Assembly: GCF_002104995.1 (NCBI RefSeq)
Contig: NW_024468250.1
Coordinates: forward strand, 372,001 to 436,000
Reading direction: 5' to 3'
Origin: Linderina pennispora
Lineage: Eukaryota; Kickxellomycota; Kickxellomycetes; Kickxellales; Kickxellaceae
Length of the DNA: 64,000 bases
In this document: positions 42,066 to 54,200 of the stretch, piece after piece
How positions within the stretch are numbered: position 1 is the first letter of the stretch
How the letters are laid out: each line of letters opens with the position of its first letter
The notes under the pieces: model-generated
Seen by the model: the letters and a program-made list of their open reading frames with translations, nothing else
The model's database searches: none
What the model was told of the DNA's origin: nothing
Program-made: the position numbers and the translations under genes

Positions 42066-42916
42066 CGTATGTTGTTGTCCCTTCTTGGTTGTCGCTAGTA
42101 ATAAGTGCGCTTATGTGTGTGCTGGACAGGTAACGGAGGCCAATGAGGAAGGGGGAAAGAAGCGAGAGACGAGCCTGTCGCTGCCAATTGGAACCGACAC
42201 GAATACGATTTTTTTGCAAATACATGCTTTTGCCTTGACAAAAAAAAAGTGCAATAATCTGATTCCATAGTGATCAGAGATCATGGATTGAACCCCTCCT
42301 GCGATGGTCGTGTGCGGGCCAAGATCGGCGTTCTGAGCTGTCTGCCGCTGCTGGACCGCCCTTCATCTGGCGCTCCCGGTGGCGTGTGCATGATTGAGGA
42401 GCTCTGCTGATTGGCAGAGGCGTTGCATCCTGGACTCTTAAATGTGCCTGCCGCTGTCCAGGGCTCCAAGCGCTGCAGAGCTGAGTAGCTAACAGATCTT
42501 GCCTTTCACATGCTGCGGTGGCCGGATATATCCGGTGTTCAGCAAAAGAGCACAGACAAAACCATGCATTTGCCCACGGTGGCCCTGCTCTTGGCCGCTA
42601 TGGTCTAGAAGTCGTCAAATCGAGGCGCATCCGCTGGCAAACATCGTCTCCTCCCCCAGTCTTTGCCAGATGGGCTGTTTGCTAAGCCGTAAACAACACG
42701 AGCATTAGCTACCAAACGCCAAAGAACACTGCCGCCGAGCCCAACAAATTTTCCACTGCGCTTGGCGATTGCGCCTGTGCTTTTTCCTCCTCTTTTGCCA
42801 GTCCTTGTCCGCTATTTACATTTAAACACGTTTGTTTCTTTATTCTCGCCTCTCTGCTAGCTAGCTCAATTCGCTCTCCTCTTCCTCTCTTCCTCGGCTT
42901 AATATTCAAAACACCC
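42066..42916. other. Divergent intergenic region
   Basis: About 850 bases with promoters of the NOL11-like gene (minus) and the phosphatase (plus). The last 140 bases are strongly C/T-rich. I checked a TTCAATCC-like stretch near 42285-42295 as a possible tRNA arm and found no cloverleaf. No gene seen. Confidence 0.45.
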
Positions 42917-44185
42917 ATGGGCCCCCGGTTCCAGCTCGACGAAGACGACGCAGCTATCCGCTCGATCGCAGTTCACCAGCAGGTTCCCGAGGACGCATAC
43001 GAGCAGGTGTACTCACAGCGGCGCCAGACGCTCCGTCGCTGGATGGTAAAGCAGGTAGAATGGGAGACACCTATCCTCGCCTCCATCCAACAGCGCCTGC
43101 GCACGCCCCTGCTCGATAAATTCTTCATCCTGACCGGCATGCTAGGCAACCATGCGTTCTTTTTCCTGGCGCTCCCGTTCCTGCACATACTGGGACTGGG
43201 AGCGTTTGCACGCGGTGTGACCAATGTTGTCCTGCTGTCGGTGTACTTGAGCGGCGCTGTCAAAGACTACATTAGTGCGCCGCGGCCGGCCAGCCCGCCG
43301 CTGGTGCAGATTACGCGGAGTCCTGCACACACATTCGAGTATGGGTTCCCGTCATCGCACACGACATATGTGGTCGGCACGATTATGTATACTACCTGGT
43401 TCATGTACCACGCATGGAATGTGCATGTTCTCTGGATCTCCGTGCTGTGGGCGTTTGGCGCGAGCATTGTATTTGGCCGCATCTACTGCGGGCTCCATTC
43501 GTTTGTTGACGTAGCTGGAGGCGCACTAATCGGCACAATCGAGGCCTTGGTGTTGATTGCCTGCAATGATGTCCTGGACTCACTGATTCTGTCGTGGAGC
43601 GGCCCGCTGTATATCTGCGGCGCCCTGTACTTGGCACTGTCGACGATTCCACGGTCGCTCGAGTTGTGCCCGTGCTGTGTCGACACATTCTGTGCTCTGT
43701 CGGTTATTGCAGGTGTTTATGTCGGCAGCTGGGCCTACGCACTTGTATCGGCGCATATTGGAAACCCTGACCCCACACATATTGCCTGGAGCACGTCGCT
43801 GACGCTGGCACAGAATCTCATTCGCAGTGTAGTGTGCATTGGTGCGATTGTCGCATGGAAGGCAACGTCAAAGCCGATGGCCATCAAGCTTGTCAAGGGT
43901 TTCCTGGTTCAAGAGGATGAAGTGCCAGCGGGATTCGATTCTGAGGCAGCCACTGATGTCGAGCCGAGCCAGGATGGCCAAGAATCAACATCCAAAGGCC
44001 ATGCGAATGTAATGCAGTATGTGGTGCCGTCAAAGCGCAGTATCCAGCAGGGCAGATATGGCACTCACTCGCTGATGTGCACTGCCGAAAACATCGCACG
44101 CGTGCCTATCTATAGTGGCATTGGCTTCATTGTAACATTCGTCTCTCCGGTGCTGTTCCACTACCTTGGCCTGGTGCCAGCATGA
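42917..44185 (+). CDS. LCB3: Sphingoid base-phosphate phosphatase (Lcb3/Ysr3 type, PAP2 superfamily)
   Basis: 422 residues with about eight membrane segments. The three PAP2 catalytic blocks are present: KDYISAPRP from K116, PSSHTT from P145 with H148, and GRIYCGLHSFVD from G187 with H194 and D198. The first residue of the last block is Gly where many relatives have Ser. The N-terminal layout (RQTLRRWMVKQVE, then TPLLDKFFILTGMLGNHAFFF) matches fungal dihydrosphingosine-1-phosphate phosphatases, ER enzymes that recycle sphingoid bases into ceramide synthesis. A hydrophilic insert near residues 330-365 is not conserved. Intact, single exon. Confidence 0.92.
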   Translation: MGPRFQLDEDDAAIRSIAVHQQVPEDAYEQVYSQRRQTLRRWMVKQVEWETPILASIQQRLRTPLLDKFFILTGMLGNHAFFFLALPFLHILGLGAFARGVTNVVLLSVYLSGAVKDYISAPRPASPPLVQITRSPAHTFEYGFPSSHTTYVVGTIMYTTWFMYHAWNVHVLWISVLWAFGASIVFGRIYCGLHSFVDVAGGALIGTIEALVLIACNDVLDSLILSWSGPLYICGALYLALSTIPRSLELCPCCVDTFCALSVIAGVYVGSWAYALVSAHIGNPDPTHIAWSTSLTLAQNLIRSVVCIGAIVAWKATSKPMAIKLVKGFLVQEDEVPAGFDSEAATDVEPSQDGQESTSKGHANVMQYVVPSKRSIQQGRYGTHSLMCTAENIARVPIYSGIGFIVTFVSPVLFHYLGLVPA

Positions 44186-44920
44186 GCTACATGTTATTTT
44201 CACATAAAGAACCGCTCATATCCATATTTAGGAGAGATGTGGGATGTCATCTATGATAATTTGCTGATTGTGTTGCGGTACGCTGCTGCGCCACTTCTAG
44301 CCTGGCGTCTTGGAATCAAATTTGCAGATGGTTTTTCACAACAATGCTTAATAGAAGAGTAAGGGGGCTTTAGAATGCGGTTTCTGGTGCTGGCAGTGGA
44401 GGCATCTCTCTCACCTCCTTTTGCTTGTTTTTGTGCCTTTTGAGATTTTTCAAGGTACGACGTTGAACTATGCCGAACCATCTGGCCAGTGCTGTGTGTC
44501 TATGATGCGAAATGGTGTGCCGACTATTATAGAAAAGGATGATGGAGGGCTGCTACTTGGATAGCAACCCAATTGTTCCTACTGAGACTACAGATACTAC
44601 TTTGTATTGACCCTGTTTTCTGTGCCACACAAAACTAACAGTGCTTTTGCTCAAAGAGCAGGTATGTAGCGTACGCACAAGATAGTAGCCAGGGTTCTTC
44701 TGTGTTGTGAATAGATATTCTGAAACGCTCTTTCTTTGGTTTGGATCGGATCCTGGGCTGAGCTCCACACATGGTTGCACGTGATCTAGGAGCCTATCCA
44801 AAACCCTGCCATGTTTGAGGTGGCTCGTATTTGCTAAAAGTGCTGCTTTCGGCATTTTCTGTTTGGAGCAGTGACGTGGGGCGTTTTCATTCTCTTTTAG
44901 CTCATTCCAGTTCGCTTCTT
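44186..44920. other. Intergenic region
   Basis: About 735 bases between the phosphatase and INTS7. A 100-codon minus-strand frame at 44553-44855 has a normal ATG but no other support (see rejected). No TATA box is obvious before INTS7. Confidence 0.4.
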
Positions 44921-47705
44921 ATGTCAATGAGCCTTTCGAATTTTGCAATTCAGCCTGCGGAGGGCGGTGCGTCGTCGGACTGGGCGTTCAAGCAGCTGTT
45001 CTCACTCGAATCCGAGTGTCGCTCGTCGCAAACTGGACAGCAGGTGCGGGCCCTGGGGCAGTTTCCGAAGTTGCTCGACACGTTTCCATTCCCGACACTA
45101 GTGACCTCGGCGTTTCTCAAGCTGGGCGATTTGTTTCGGGGCGGCACAAATGCGCTCCGGTACCATATCGTGCAGGTGTTTGAGCGCGCTCACCACCACC
45201 TGCCGCGCGTCACGCACACCGACGAGCTGCTGAAGCGGATCCTGACTGTGCTGTACTCGAACGACCCTGTGGCGCGCGTACTGGCACTTGCAGGCTATTG
45301 GGAGTGCATCGATTGTGTTTGCAGAGTACACCGAGGCACAGCACGGGCTGCTACTTCGGTACCAGTCAACACATCCGTTGGAGATCGCGGCTGCAGTGCG
45401 CACAACCGAGTGCATGTTGGAGTATTCGCCACAGCTCCTAGAGGTTGTGTGGGAGACGGTAGTGGCAAGAATATCTGACGAGAGTGTGCCGGATTCGGTG
45501 CGTGCGCAGGTCGTTCTGTCACTTAAGCACGCTGCAGGCAACCTACAGCTGAGCACAAGTCTGCTTGAGCACTGCCGTAGGTGGGCACTGGCAGAGGACA
45601 GCCCGACGGCTGTGCGTGTGGCGGCGATGGCCACAGTGAGGGCGATTGTGCAGCAGCACAACAGGCTGACGCTAGAGGATGCGGTTGCGTTCTCGGCTCT
45701 CCTGGGCGATTCGGGTGCAGGACCACTTGGTCGCGCTGCACTAGGCGTCCTGGGGAAGTGGAGACCTAGTGATATGCTCTCCGATGAGCAGGAAGCACAG
45801 GTGAAGGCCATGCGGAGACGACTGGTCAATTCGGCACAGAAACTTATGGGCGCTACTCTGGGCAATATGGATCTGAGCAATGTACGGCTGGTGGTTCTAG
45901 CGCTGGCACGCATCGAGGCTACCTACGGGATCTGTGATGGTAGAACCAGTTGGGAGCTCACCGATGCAATGTACAACTGGAGTTTTGGTGTCCTGTGCGG
46001 TCAGTATGTCGCCAACAGGTCTGCCTGGGACCTCCTGGACTCTGCTGACAGCAATTATGATGCGACAACTCCTTATGCCTTTTCAGAGTTCAGTCCATCT
46101 GCAACTGCTATCGGCGAGCACAATGCTAGCTGTTCAATGTTGCCATGGTTCGGGGCAGCACCGACGACAAGATCCGGGCGAGCGATCTGATAGTAAAAAC
46201 ATGGAAAGCCATTGCGAGTTCCAATCAGACAGGCAGTCCATGGTAGATATACGAAGCAGCTGCTGAAGACGACCTGGAAGTGGGCAGCGTCGATGGGCAC
46301 AAGCTGTCGCAATTTTAGGCGCGCTGGATGATATGTTGACGACTACGAGCCAAGCCATGCATCACACAGTCTTAGCAATTGCCGCGGAGAGCACGACGAT
46401 AGACGAAATCGAGCTGGTGCTGCTAGATCGAATCAGCTGGCTTGCCAGCACATTGGAGCAAGGGGCTGATGGTCTCGAGCCCGGGAAAGGTGCGTGCAGC
46501 GTGGCTGTCGACAGCTGCTATCTTGTGCTTCCAGGCTCATACAGCACCGTATGCCGAACGAGGGAGTGGAATGCCCGGGCTGCGAATGATCGAGAGGTGG
46601 TCCGAGCTAACCCAGATCGCAGCTGCCACTATCCTATCGCAACAGCGGGCCACCAGCATATGTCGCCCAGCGGATAATCACCCTGCTGGCATCGGTGAGT
46701 GCATGGGCAACACTGAGTGAGTTCGTCAGTGCATTGCCAGCTGAGCAGCTGAGCAGCCGCCAGCGCGAGCACATCGACTGTGTGCACAGCATTGCCAAAG
46801 CCGAGTCCCATGCTGACGACCACCAGACGCATCAGCTATGGAATGACCGTGCGCTGAACTCCCTCAGTGCTCTCAACAACAAGGGCGTGGGGAGGCAGTA
46901 CCAGTCGTTCCTTGTGCAGTTGCAGGGAGACTTTGTCCAAGCAATGAACAACTGGATCACACACGCCTACGAAAAACTGCCGATGCCGCTGGCAGCACAT
47001 GCCAAGAAGGCACTCAGCCGGCGGCTACTAACTGTGGCAACTGAGGCGGATGCGATTCTGTGTTCGTTTATGCAGATCGACAGGACGACATTGGCATGGT
47101 TGCGACGCGTGCAGAGCGCCCTGGGCAGTGCCATTGCAGGAGGTACTCATGTGGACATGCCAATGCTGGCTCTTGGCCCTTCGTTCTTCGTGGAGTCAGC
47201 AAACCCTCAGATCGCAATATCGACGCGCCCCACACTCGAGACAGGCGATTCTGCTCGTGCTGTGCTTGCCGGTAGCGAGTTCCATCTGGCAGTTGAAGGG
47301 TTTGTTGATAACATCCTCGGGCTGGCTGGCAGGTTGCAAGGCGTATGTGTAGCAGTATGGCTTGCACAGCAACCGCTGAACACTGGCGACGGTGATCTCG
47401 AAACCTACGCACAGCACACAGCCATCGCGCAGAGCCGGCAGCCGGCAGTCGACATGCAGGACCCGACCAGAGATCTGCTGGGAGCAGGCGATCCAGGTGC
47501 ATGGCGCCGCTCAAGGGCACATTCTTTGAATGTGGGTGTGCTGTGCCCATGCCACAGCTGGCGGTACAGTTTGGGCAGCTCGACACCAATATCCGTGTGC
47601 ATCTGCATATCAGCTGTGCGCTGGTGGACTAACGTCGGTCGCAAATGGTGGGTCGGCCCGCACAAGAGCTTCCCTCTGGTTGTGTCTACCACATTCCGGG
47701 CCTAG
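44921..47705 (+). CDS. INTS7: Integrator complex subunit 7 (INTS7), frameshifted
   Basis: The N-terminal HEAT-like part matches INTS7 closely: GEQ-like VRALGQFPKLLDTFPFPTLV, TSAFLKLGDLFRGGTNALR, DELLKRILTVLYSNDPVARV, then after a frame change at about 45288, GSASIVFAEYTEAQHG and IAAAVRTTECMLEYSPQ. The C-terminal beta-sandwich is also recognisable (PSFFVESANPQIAIS, FHLAVEGFV, QLDTNIRVHLHIS, RKWWVGPHKSFPLVV). Integrator cleaves snRNA 3' ends and attenuates transcription at RNA polymerase II in animals and plants. Frame changes lie near 45288, between 46090 and 46700 (several), near 47505 and near 47630. It converges on AACS with 24 bases between. Start chosen at ATG 44921. Confidence 0.75.
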
Positions 47706-47729
47706 CTATTAATTTCAATATAAAACTGT

Positions 47730-49969
47730 CTACTGGAGGAGCTTTGGCATGTTATAGAACTGCTGCAGGGTCTCAGGATTAGCCAGTGTTGAGGTTGTCT
47801 TCTCATCGATGGTGACACTGCGCACAGCCTCTTCGGCACTCTCAACCTGAGCGACACGGTAGAGGTCACTGACGAGCTTTTTGACGGCGATTTCGACCTT
47901 CTTGCCGTTGACTGTGTATGGGATGCCGGTGACTGGCAGGACTACAGCCGGCACATGGCGCGGCGACAGCTGCTGGCGGATCTGGGCAGCGATGCGCTTG
48001 ACGATCTCATCATTGAACTCGTGGCCGTCAGCCATCTGCAAAAACATCAGCACGCGTTCGTCGACGCCCTGGCGCTGACCAACCACCAGCGAATCAGCAA
48101 CCTCCGGGTAGGTATCGACAATGTTGTACAGCTCGGAACTGCCAAACCGCACACCGGCAGGGTTCAATGTACCATCGCTGCGGCCAAGCATGTGCACGCT
48201 GCCAGTCTTCGACTCGATAATAACAAAGTCGCCATGGTACCAGATCTGCGGGTAGTTGCCAAAGTACGCCTTACGGTACCGCTCGCCTGATTCATCGCCC
48301 CAGAAGAACACAGGCATGCAAGGGAACGGCCGCACACACACGAGATCGCCTGGATGGTCCAGCACGGGCTTGCGGTCATCGACCCACGACTCAACAGCCA
48401 TACCGAGTCCACGGCACTGCACAGCACCGCGGTATACAGGCAGCGCAGTGTTGGCACCGCAGAACAGCGAGCAAATGTCGGTGCCGCCAGTGATTGAGCT
48501 CAGACACAAGTCGCTCTTGATGTGCGTGTACACAAAGTCGTAGCTGTTGGGCTTCAGTGGGGAGGCTGTAGAGTAGATTGCCTTGAGCGTGTCCAGCTTG
48601 TGGTGCTCCTTGGGCCTGTAGCCGATGTCTTCCAGCGTTTGGATGTACTTGGCTGATGTGCCAAATGCGGTGATCCCCAGCTGGTCCACCAGATCCCACA
48701 GTGCACCGGCGCACGGCTTGAACGGCGAGCCCTCGTAGGTGACAATCGCTGTTCCCACCGACAGAGCACCCACCAGCCAGTTCCACATCATCCAGCCTGT
48801 AGTCGTGTAGTAGAACATGATGTCGCTGTCGCCCATGTCCTGAGAAATTTGGTGCTCTTTGCGGTGCTGAAGAAGCATGCCGCCTGCCGAGTGCACCAGG
48901 CACTTGGGCTTGCCTGTGGTTCCCGACGAGAACAGAATATACAGCGGGTGGTAGAACGGCAGCTGGGCAAACTCGAGCGGGGCGCCGTCGCTGGCCGTAG
49001 CTAGGAATGAGTCCCATGAGCATGCGTTCGGAACCGAGGTCGTGTCGCGCTCCACGTTGTCGCCGAAGGGGATGACGATAACCCTCTTAACCGACCGCAG
49101 ACCAGCGGCTACGCCCGCGAGCTTGTCAATGTGCGAGAACACCTTGCCGTTGTAGCCCGTGGCGTCGGTCGAGAACAGAAGCTTGGGCTCGATCTGCGCG
49201 AACCGGTCCAGCACGGCGGTTACGCCGAAATCAAGCGATGTCGAGCTAAACAACAGGTAGAAATCAAAATCAGATGAGTCCGATTATCTCATGTCCGATC
49301 TGCCCTGCTCCAGTTACTTGTCGAGTTCATCTGCGCTTGGCCAGTAGGGCCAGTGTGCATCCTCTGAGTCATCTCTCCCGAGGCACCAGCGATCACACAG
49401 GGATGAAACATATGTCCGCGTCACATGAAAGCAGCGACTTACCTCCAGATAGCGCCAATACTCGCTGCCGCCAGCATCGCCACAACGGTCTCAGCGACAT
49501 TGGGCACATAGCCGGCGACCCGGTCTCCCTGGCTCACGCCTGCGTTGCGCATAGCCGATGCCAGCACCCGTACCTTCTCATACACCTCTCTGAACGACCA
49601 CTTTGTAAGCTGGCGACCCTCTCCGAACGCATAGATCGCCGTGCGCTCCTCTGCCTCGCGGCCGTCCAGCACATTCTCAGCGTAGTTGAGTCGTGCACCC
49701 TCGAACCACTTGGGGATCTGGTCCATGGTCTTGTTGGGCTCCAGCACCTGCAAGTACGGAGCACTGGCCTTGGTGCCGGTAAACTCCCACACGTCGCTCC
49801 AGAACGCCTCGATCTCTGTCACAGACCACTGGTCCAGATCCTGGTACGTGGCCAGCGAGAGGTGGCGCTTGGCGTTAACGAACTCCCTGAACTTGTGCGT
49901 CGTGGTCAACTGCGGGTCGCGTGGCGTCCACAGCGGCAGTGTGCTGGCGGTCTGCTCAGTCTGGGTCAT
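47730..49969 (-). CDS. AACS: Acetoacetyl-CoA synthetase
   Basis: Exon 1 (49443-49969) and exon 2 (47730-49245) flank a 197-nt intron (GTAAGT...TTTAG, phase 2) and give 680 residues, close to the 672 of human AACS. It activates acetoacetate to acetoacetyl-CoA with ATP in the cytosol, feeding sterol and lipid synthesis or leucine and ketone use. Landmarks: ACS N-terminal FWSDVWEFTG and WFEGARLNYAENVL, the AMP-binding loop LFSSGTTGKPK, TTTGWMMWNWLV, GGTDICSLF, and the C-terminal RHVPAVVLPVTGIPYTVNGKK with the catalytic lysine region. The splice junction restores the conserved GAIWSSTSLDFGV. Intact. Confidence 0.96.
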
Positions 49970-50434
49970 TTGCAAAAATTTGTTTTGAAGGAAAATGCCT
50001 TAGAGAAAGAAAAGTTGCTGGAAGTGAAGAGCAGGAAGGAGCAGGCGGGTGGCGGTGGTGGGCAGGAGCTGAGTACCTGAATTAGACTGCGTCCTTCGAG
50101 GTGTGGGGGTCAATTGCCCTGCAAGGAGCAGCCCGCCGCGCCCCGAAATGTTTGGACGGATAATGAGCGGTTGATCACAGCTGGCGAATACTTTTGCCCC
50201 TCTCGTGAGCCACACAAGTTCCTAAAGTCGAGCTGCCGATCTGCCTTCCCACGATGCATGCGCACAGTCCTTTGCCCCGGGCCCCAAGGGCTCGCCCGAG
50301 CCTGTAAGAAACTGCCAGCTTGGCCTGACTGAGACGACGAAACAGGAGAAAAAAGCAGTCCTGTACGCGTCGATCCCGACTCACTTGCCATCTTCACACC
50401 AGGACCAACCGGTTTCTGCTTCATGCAAAATGCA
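49970..50434. other. Intergenic region
   Basis: About 465 bases upstream of AACS, with a purine-rich stretch (about 49985-50070, pyrimidine-rich on the AACS strand) that probably lies in its leader. No gene seen. Confidence 0.4.
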
Positions 50435-50788
50435 TTACGGATAGTGGTGCATGTAGAAGAATCCGTTGGCGTTGGTCTTCAGCACGAGTTCGAGCACTTG
50501 GCGGAGTCCGCCTGTTGTCTGTGCGTCCTCTGCCTTATCCTTTGTGCCAGAGACTGCTGCTTCAGCCATAGATTGCAGCTGGTGTGTACTAAACTGAGGA
50601 TACGACATGTTTCGCGCAAGGTCCTTCTCGCCAATCAGACATTGCTCGGTAAGTCTGCTGTCTGTATCGATGGAGCGCAGAACAACAGACTGCTGCTTTC
50701 CAGGGGGCAGGTGGCGGCCTGTTGATGCGGCTGGCAGCCACACACACGCCAGGAATGCTGCATACATGAATTTACTGTCGAACACCAT
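50435..50788 (-). CDS. Small secreted protein of unknown function
   Basis: 117 residues from the ATG at 50788. The start is chosen because it gives a hydrophobic leader (KFMYAAFLACVWLPAAS); the same frame is open upstream to 51142 but looks non-coding. The mature part has one cysteine, a Gln/Ser-rich middle (STHQLQSMAEAAVSGTKDKAED) and ends FFYMHHYP. No known domain. It lies next to the large proline-rich secreted protein and both may be cell-surface proteins. Confidence 0.5.
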   Translation of the reverse strand: MVFDSKFMYAAFLACVWLPAASTGRHLPPGKQQSVVLRSIDTDSRLTEQCLIGEKDLARNMSYPQFSTHQLQSMAEAAVSGTKDKAEDAQTTGGLRQVLELVLKTNANGFFYMHHYP

Positions 50789-51262
50789 TTTTAAAGCAGA
50801 TATATAGAGGCTGGTTAAACGTTGTACAGGAAGCGGCTGAGCGAGAAGAACAGGGAAACAATGCCGAGCACCCATGGACCATAGAGTAAGGTGGTAAACC
50901 AAGCCTGGCACTGTTGGGATCCGACAGCGCTGAGCAAGTCTAGGCTCAAATATAGACCTGCTACTGCCTGCATATGTTTCATCTGCCAGCAGTGCATCCT
51001 TTTCTGATCGAAATGCGATACTACCGCTTATCACAGGCGTTGCCGGTTTTAGCTCGTATAGGGCGCAACATTGAAACTGCAATGGTATATTTTTTTTGGC
51101 TACAAGACTAGGGTGGGAACAAGTTAAAACAACAGCCAACAAAAATGTGCCTGTTTATAGGATAGGATTTTAAAGGCATAAATGGGGTAGCGAGATAGAG
51201 GTGGAAGGGATGGGAGAAAAAGAGAAGGGAGGAGTGTTAGCAGCGCATATGGAAATATACAC
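50789..51262. other. Intergenic region
   Basis: About 475 bases. A TATATAT-like stretch near 50800 is close to the ATG of the small secreted gene, perhaps too close to be its TATA box. Purine-rich near 51190-51235. No gene seen. Confidence 0.4.
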
Positions 51263-54200
51263 TTAGTGTCCGCTAGGTGATCCCGGGTACCCTATTGATG
51301 GGTATGATGAGGGTCCTGGTTGTGACGAGCAGCCGGCAGGAGTTGGTGTGACAAAGTTGTTGATGGTGGTGGTTTGGGGCTCCACCGACGCAACAATGAC
51401 TGTGGCATAGTTGATAACGGTCCGTGTCGTCACAGTAGACATGTGCGTTACCTGGGGCTGTGCAGGCTTCGGGGCAGCTGAGTATGCGGGTGCTTTATAG
51501 GCAGGCGCCGGGGCGGGCTTTGGAGCGGCAGGTGCAGGCCTCGGGTAAGAGGGTGCAGGGTATGGCTTCGGGTATGCACGAGCAGGCCTACCAAACACAG
51601 GCATCGGCTTTGGGGGGGTGTGAGCTGGCCTAGGGATAGCGGCAGCCGGCTTCGAGAATACGCGTGCAGGTTTGCCATAGACGGGTGCAGGCTTAGAGTA
51701 TGCAGGAGCCGGTGCTGGAGGTGCGGGTGCCGGAGCAGGAGGCACCGAAGCATATGCGGGAGCAGGAGGCATCGAAGCATATGCAGGAGCCACTGATCCT
51801 GAATACGCAGGGGTGCTGCTCTCCTCCTTACTCTTGTGGTGATGATGGCGGCGCTTCTTGGGCCTGTATGGCGACTCATCGTCAGTATCGTAGTCATCAT
51901 CGTCGGAGGCACCATAGGCAATTGAGATTGTCACTACCGGGTTGGTATATCCAATAGAGCTGGAGCTAAGCCCAATCGTCGAGTAGCCAGGGCTTGGCTG
52001 GCTAGCCGAGTAGCTGAGAACTGCGCTCGATGAGCTCGGTGAATTTGGCAAGTAGCCAAGAGATGGAATAGGCCCTGAGTCGGCGGACGATGCGCCGGAC
52101 GAAGTCGGCTGAGGTGGTGGCACCGGCGCAGCATATCCTTGGCTGCTTGCAGTGGAGTAAACCGGTGGGGACGGGGACAGGGGAGCACCATACACTGGGC
52201 TGTCTGTACTAGGATACGCAGCAGCAGGTTCCAAGGTATCATCCTCATCATCGGCGCTTGGTGGATATGCAGGAGCTGGCGCAGGTGCAGGTGCAGGGGA
52301 ACCACATCCCTGACCACCAGTGCCCTGACAGGGTGGAGGAGACGGAGCAGCATACTCTTGGCTGCTTGGTGTGGTATATGCTGGAGGAGAAGGCGGAGCA
52401 GCATACTCTTGGCTGCTTGGTGCGCTATATGATGAGGGGGGAGGAGGGGGAGCAGCATACTCTTGGCTACTTGGTGCGCTATACGCTGAGGAAGGCGGAG
52501 ACGGAGCAGCATATCCTTGGCTACTTGGTGCGCTATATGATGAGGGAGGAGGCGGGGGAGCAGCATACCCTTGGCTGCTTGGTGTAGGATATGCTGGAGG
52601 AGAAGGTGGAGCAGCATACTCTTGGCTACTTGGTGCGCTATATGATGAGGGAGGCGGAGGTGGAGCAGCATACCCTTGGCTACTTGGTGCGCTATACGCT
52701 GAGGAAGGCGGAGACGGAGCAGCATATCCTTGGCTACTTGGTGCGCTATATGATGAGGGAGGAGGCGGGGGAGCAGCATACTCTTGGCTACTTGGTGCGC
52801 TATACGTTGAGGGAGGCGGAGACGGAGCAGCATACCCTTGGCTACTTGGTGCGCTATACGCTGAGGAAGGCGGAGACGGAGCAGCATATCCTTGGCTACT
52901 TGGTGCGCTATACGTTGAGGGAGGCGGAGGTGGAGCAGCATATCCTTGGCTACTCGGTGTGGGATATGCTGGAGGAGGCGGCGGCGGAGCAGCATACCCT
53001 TGGCTACTTGGTGCGCTATATGCTGAGGAAGGCGGAGACGGAGCAGAGTACTCTTGGCTACTCGGTGCGCTATACGCTGAGGAAGGCGGAGACGGAGCAG
53101 CATATCCTTGGCTACTTGGTGCGCTATATGATGAGGGAGGAGAAGGTGGAGCAGCATACCCTTGGCTACTCGGTGTGGGATATGCTGGAGGAGGAAGCGG
53201 CGGAGCAGCATACCCTTGGCTACTTGGTGCGCTATATGATGAGGGAGGAGGAGGGGAGCAGAGTACTCTTGGCTACTTGGTGCGCTATACGCTGAGGAAG
53301 GCGGAGGTGGAGCAGCATACCCTTGGCTACTTGGTGTGCTATATGCTGGGGGAGGTGGTGGGGGAGGTAGTGGAGCATCGTAATCGTCGCTGCTCGATGT
53401 AGGATATGCCGGAGGGGGTGCGCCATAGCCATTGCTGCTAGGGCTAGACGGGGTGTCATCACAATCCTCATCTGAAGGCGATGGAGCAGGATATGCAGGT
53501 GCCTGACTAGGGTACGCCGAAGGAGAATACGCTGATGTGTGAGTAGGGTACGCCGGAGGAGGAGGAGCTGGATAAAGGGGTGGCTGCACGGAATCAGCTG
53601 GCGAATGGGCGGGCCCCAGGTATCCGACTCCCTGCCGGGCTTGGGCACTGTGAGTAACCCCAGACGCCGCCGTTGCTGTGAACGGCAGGCTGGCAGGATC
53701 CTCTGTGTTGAATGACGTGATGTCGAGGTCGAACTTTGGCTGAGCAGGGAACTGGAATTGTTCATCATCATGGACGTTCTGGGCATCATTGAACTTTAGC
53801 TTCTGCGAGGCCGTTGTTGGCGCAAGGCGGAAGGGCTGGCTTGCAGTCGACTTCTGGATGAACATGTTGGTGGCCAGCGTAGCGCCCGAGGGGATAGTGA
53901 CAGGTGCAGCTGCCGGCGCAGTGGTGGGAGTGGCCGGAACTGCCGCCACAAACGCTGTGCCAGGAATAATCGAGACGACCGATATACCACCAGAAGCCCC
54001 TTGGTTCACCATTTGGCTCTGAGTAGCCATTGGCGGGGCCGTCAGCATTGACTGAAGGTCAGCCTCCATCTGTGGTAAAAGGTTTGGCTGTGAGTAAAAC
54101 AGCGGAAGATCCATAAACGGAACTACCTGGGATATGGAGGCAAGGGTCTGCGCAGCAGTGGCCTGTGCCTGGGTTATGGTAGCCGTTGGCGAACCAGCAG

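Noticed and set aside
42270-42330. tRNA-like TTCAATCC stretch
   Set aside because: Stem pairing for T-arm and acceptor could not be formed and no D- or anticodon arm was found.
44553-44855. 100-codon minus-strand frame with normal ATG, divergent from INTS7
   Set aside because: Codon use is unbiased and no motif or signal is visible; chance frame is more likely.
52333-53350. CRISPR array
   Set aside because: Repeats are contiguous 54-bp coding units without unique spacers, in a eukaryotic gene.
52371-53402. Long plus-strand frames across the 54-bp repeats (up to 343 codons)
   Set aside because: They arise because the repeat length is a multiple of three and has few stops. The minus strand has the signal peptide and Pro/Tyr-rich frame.
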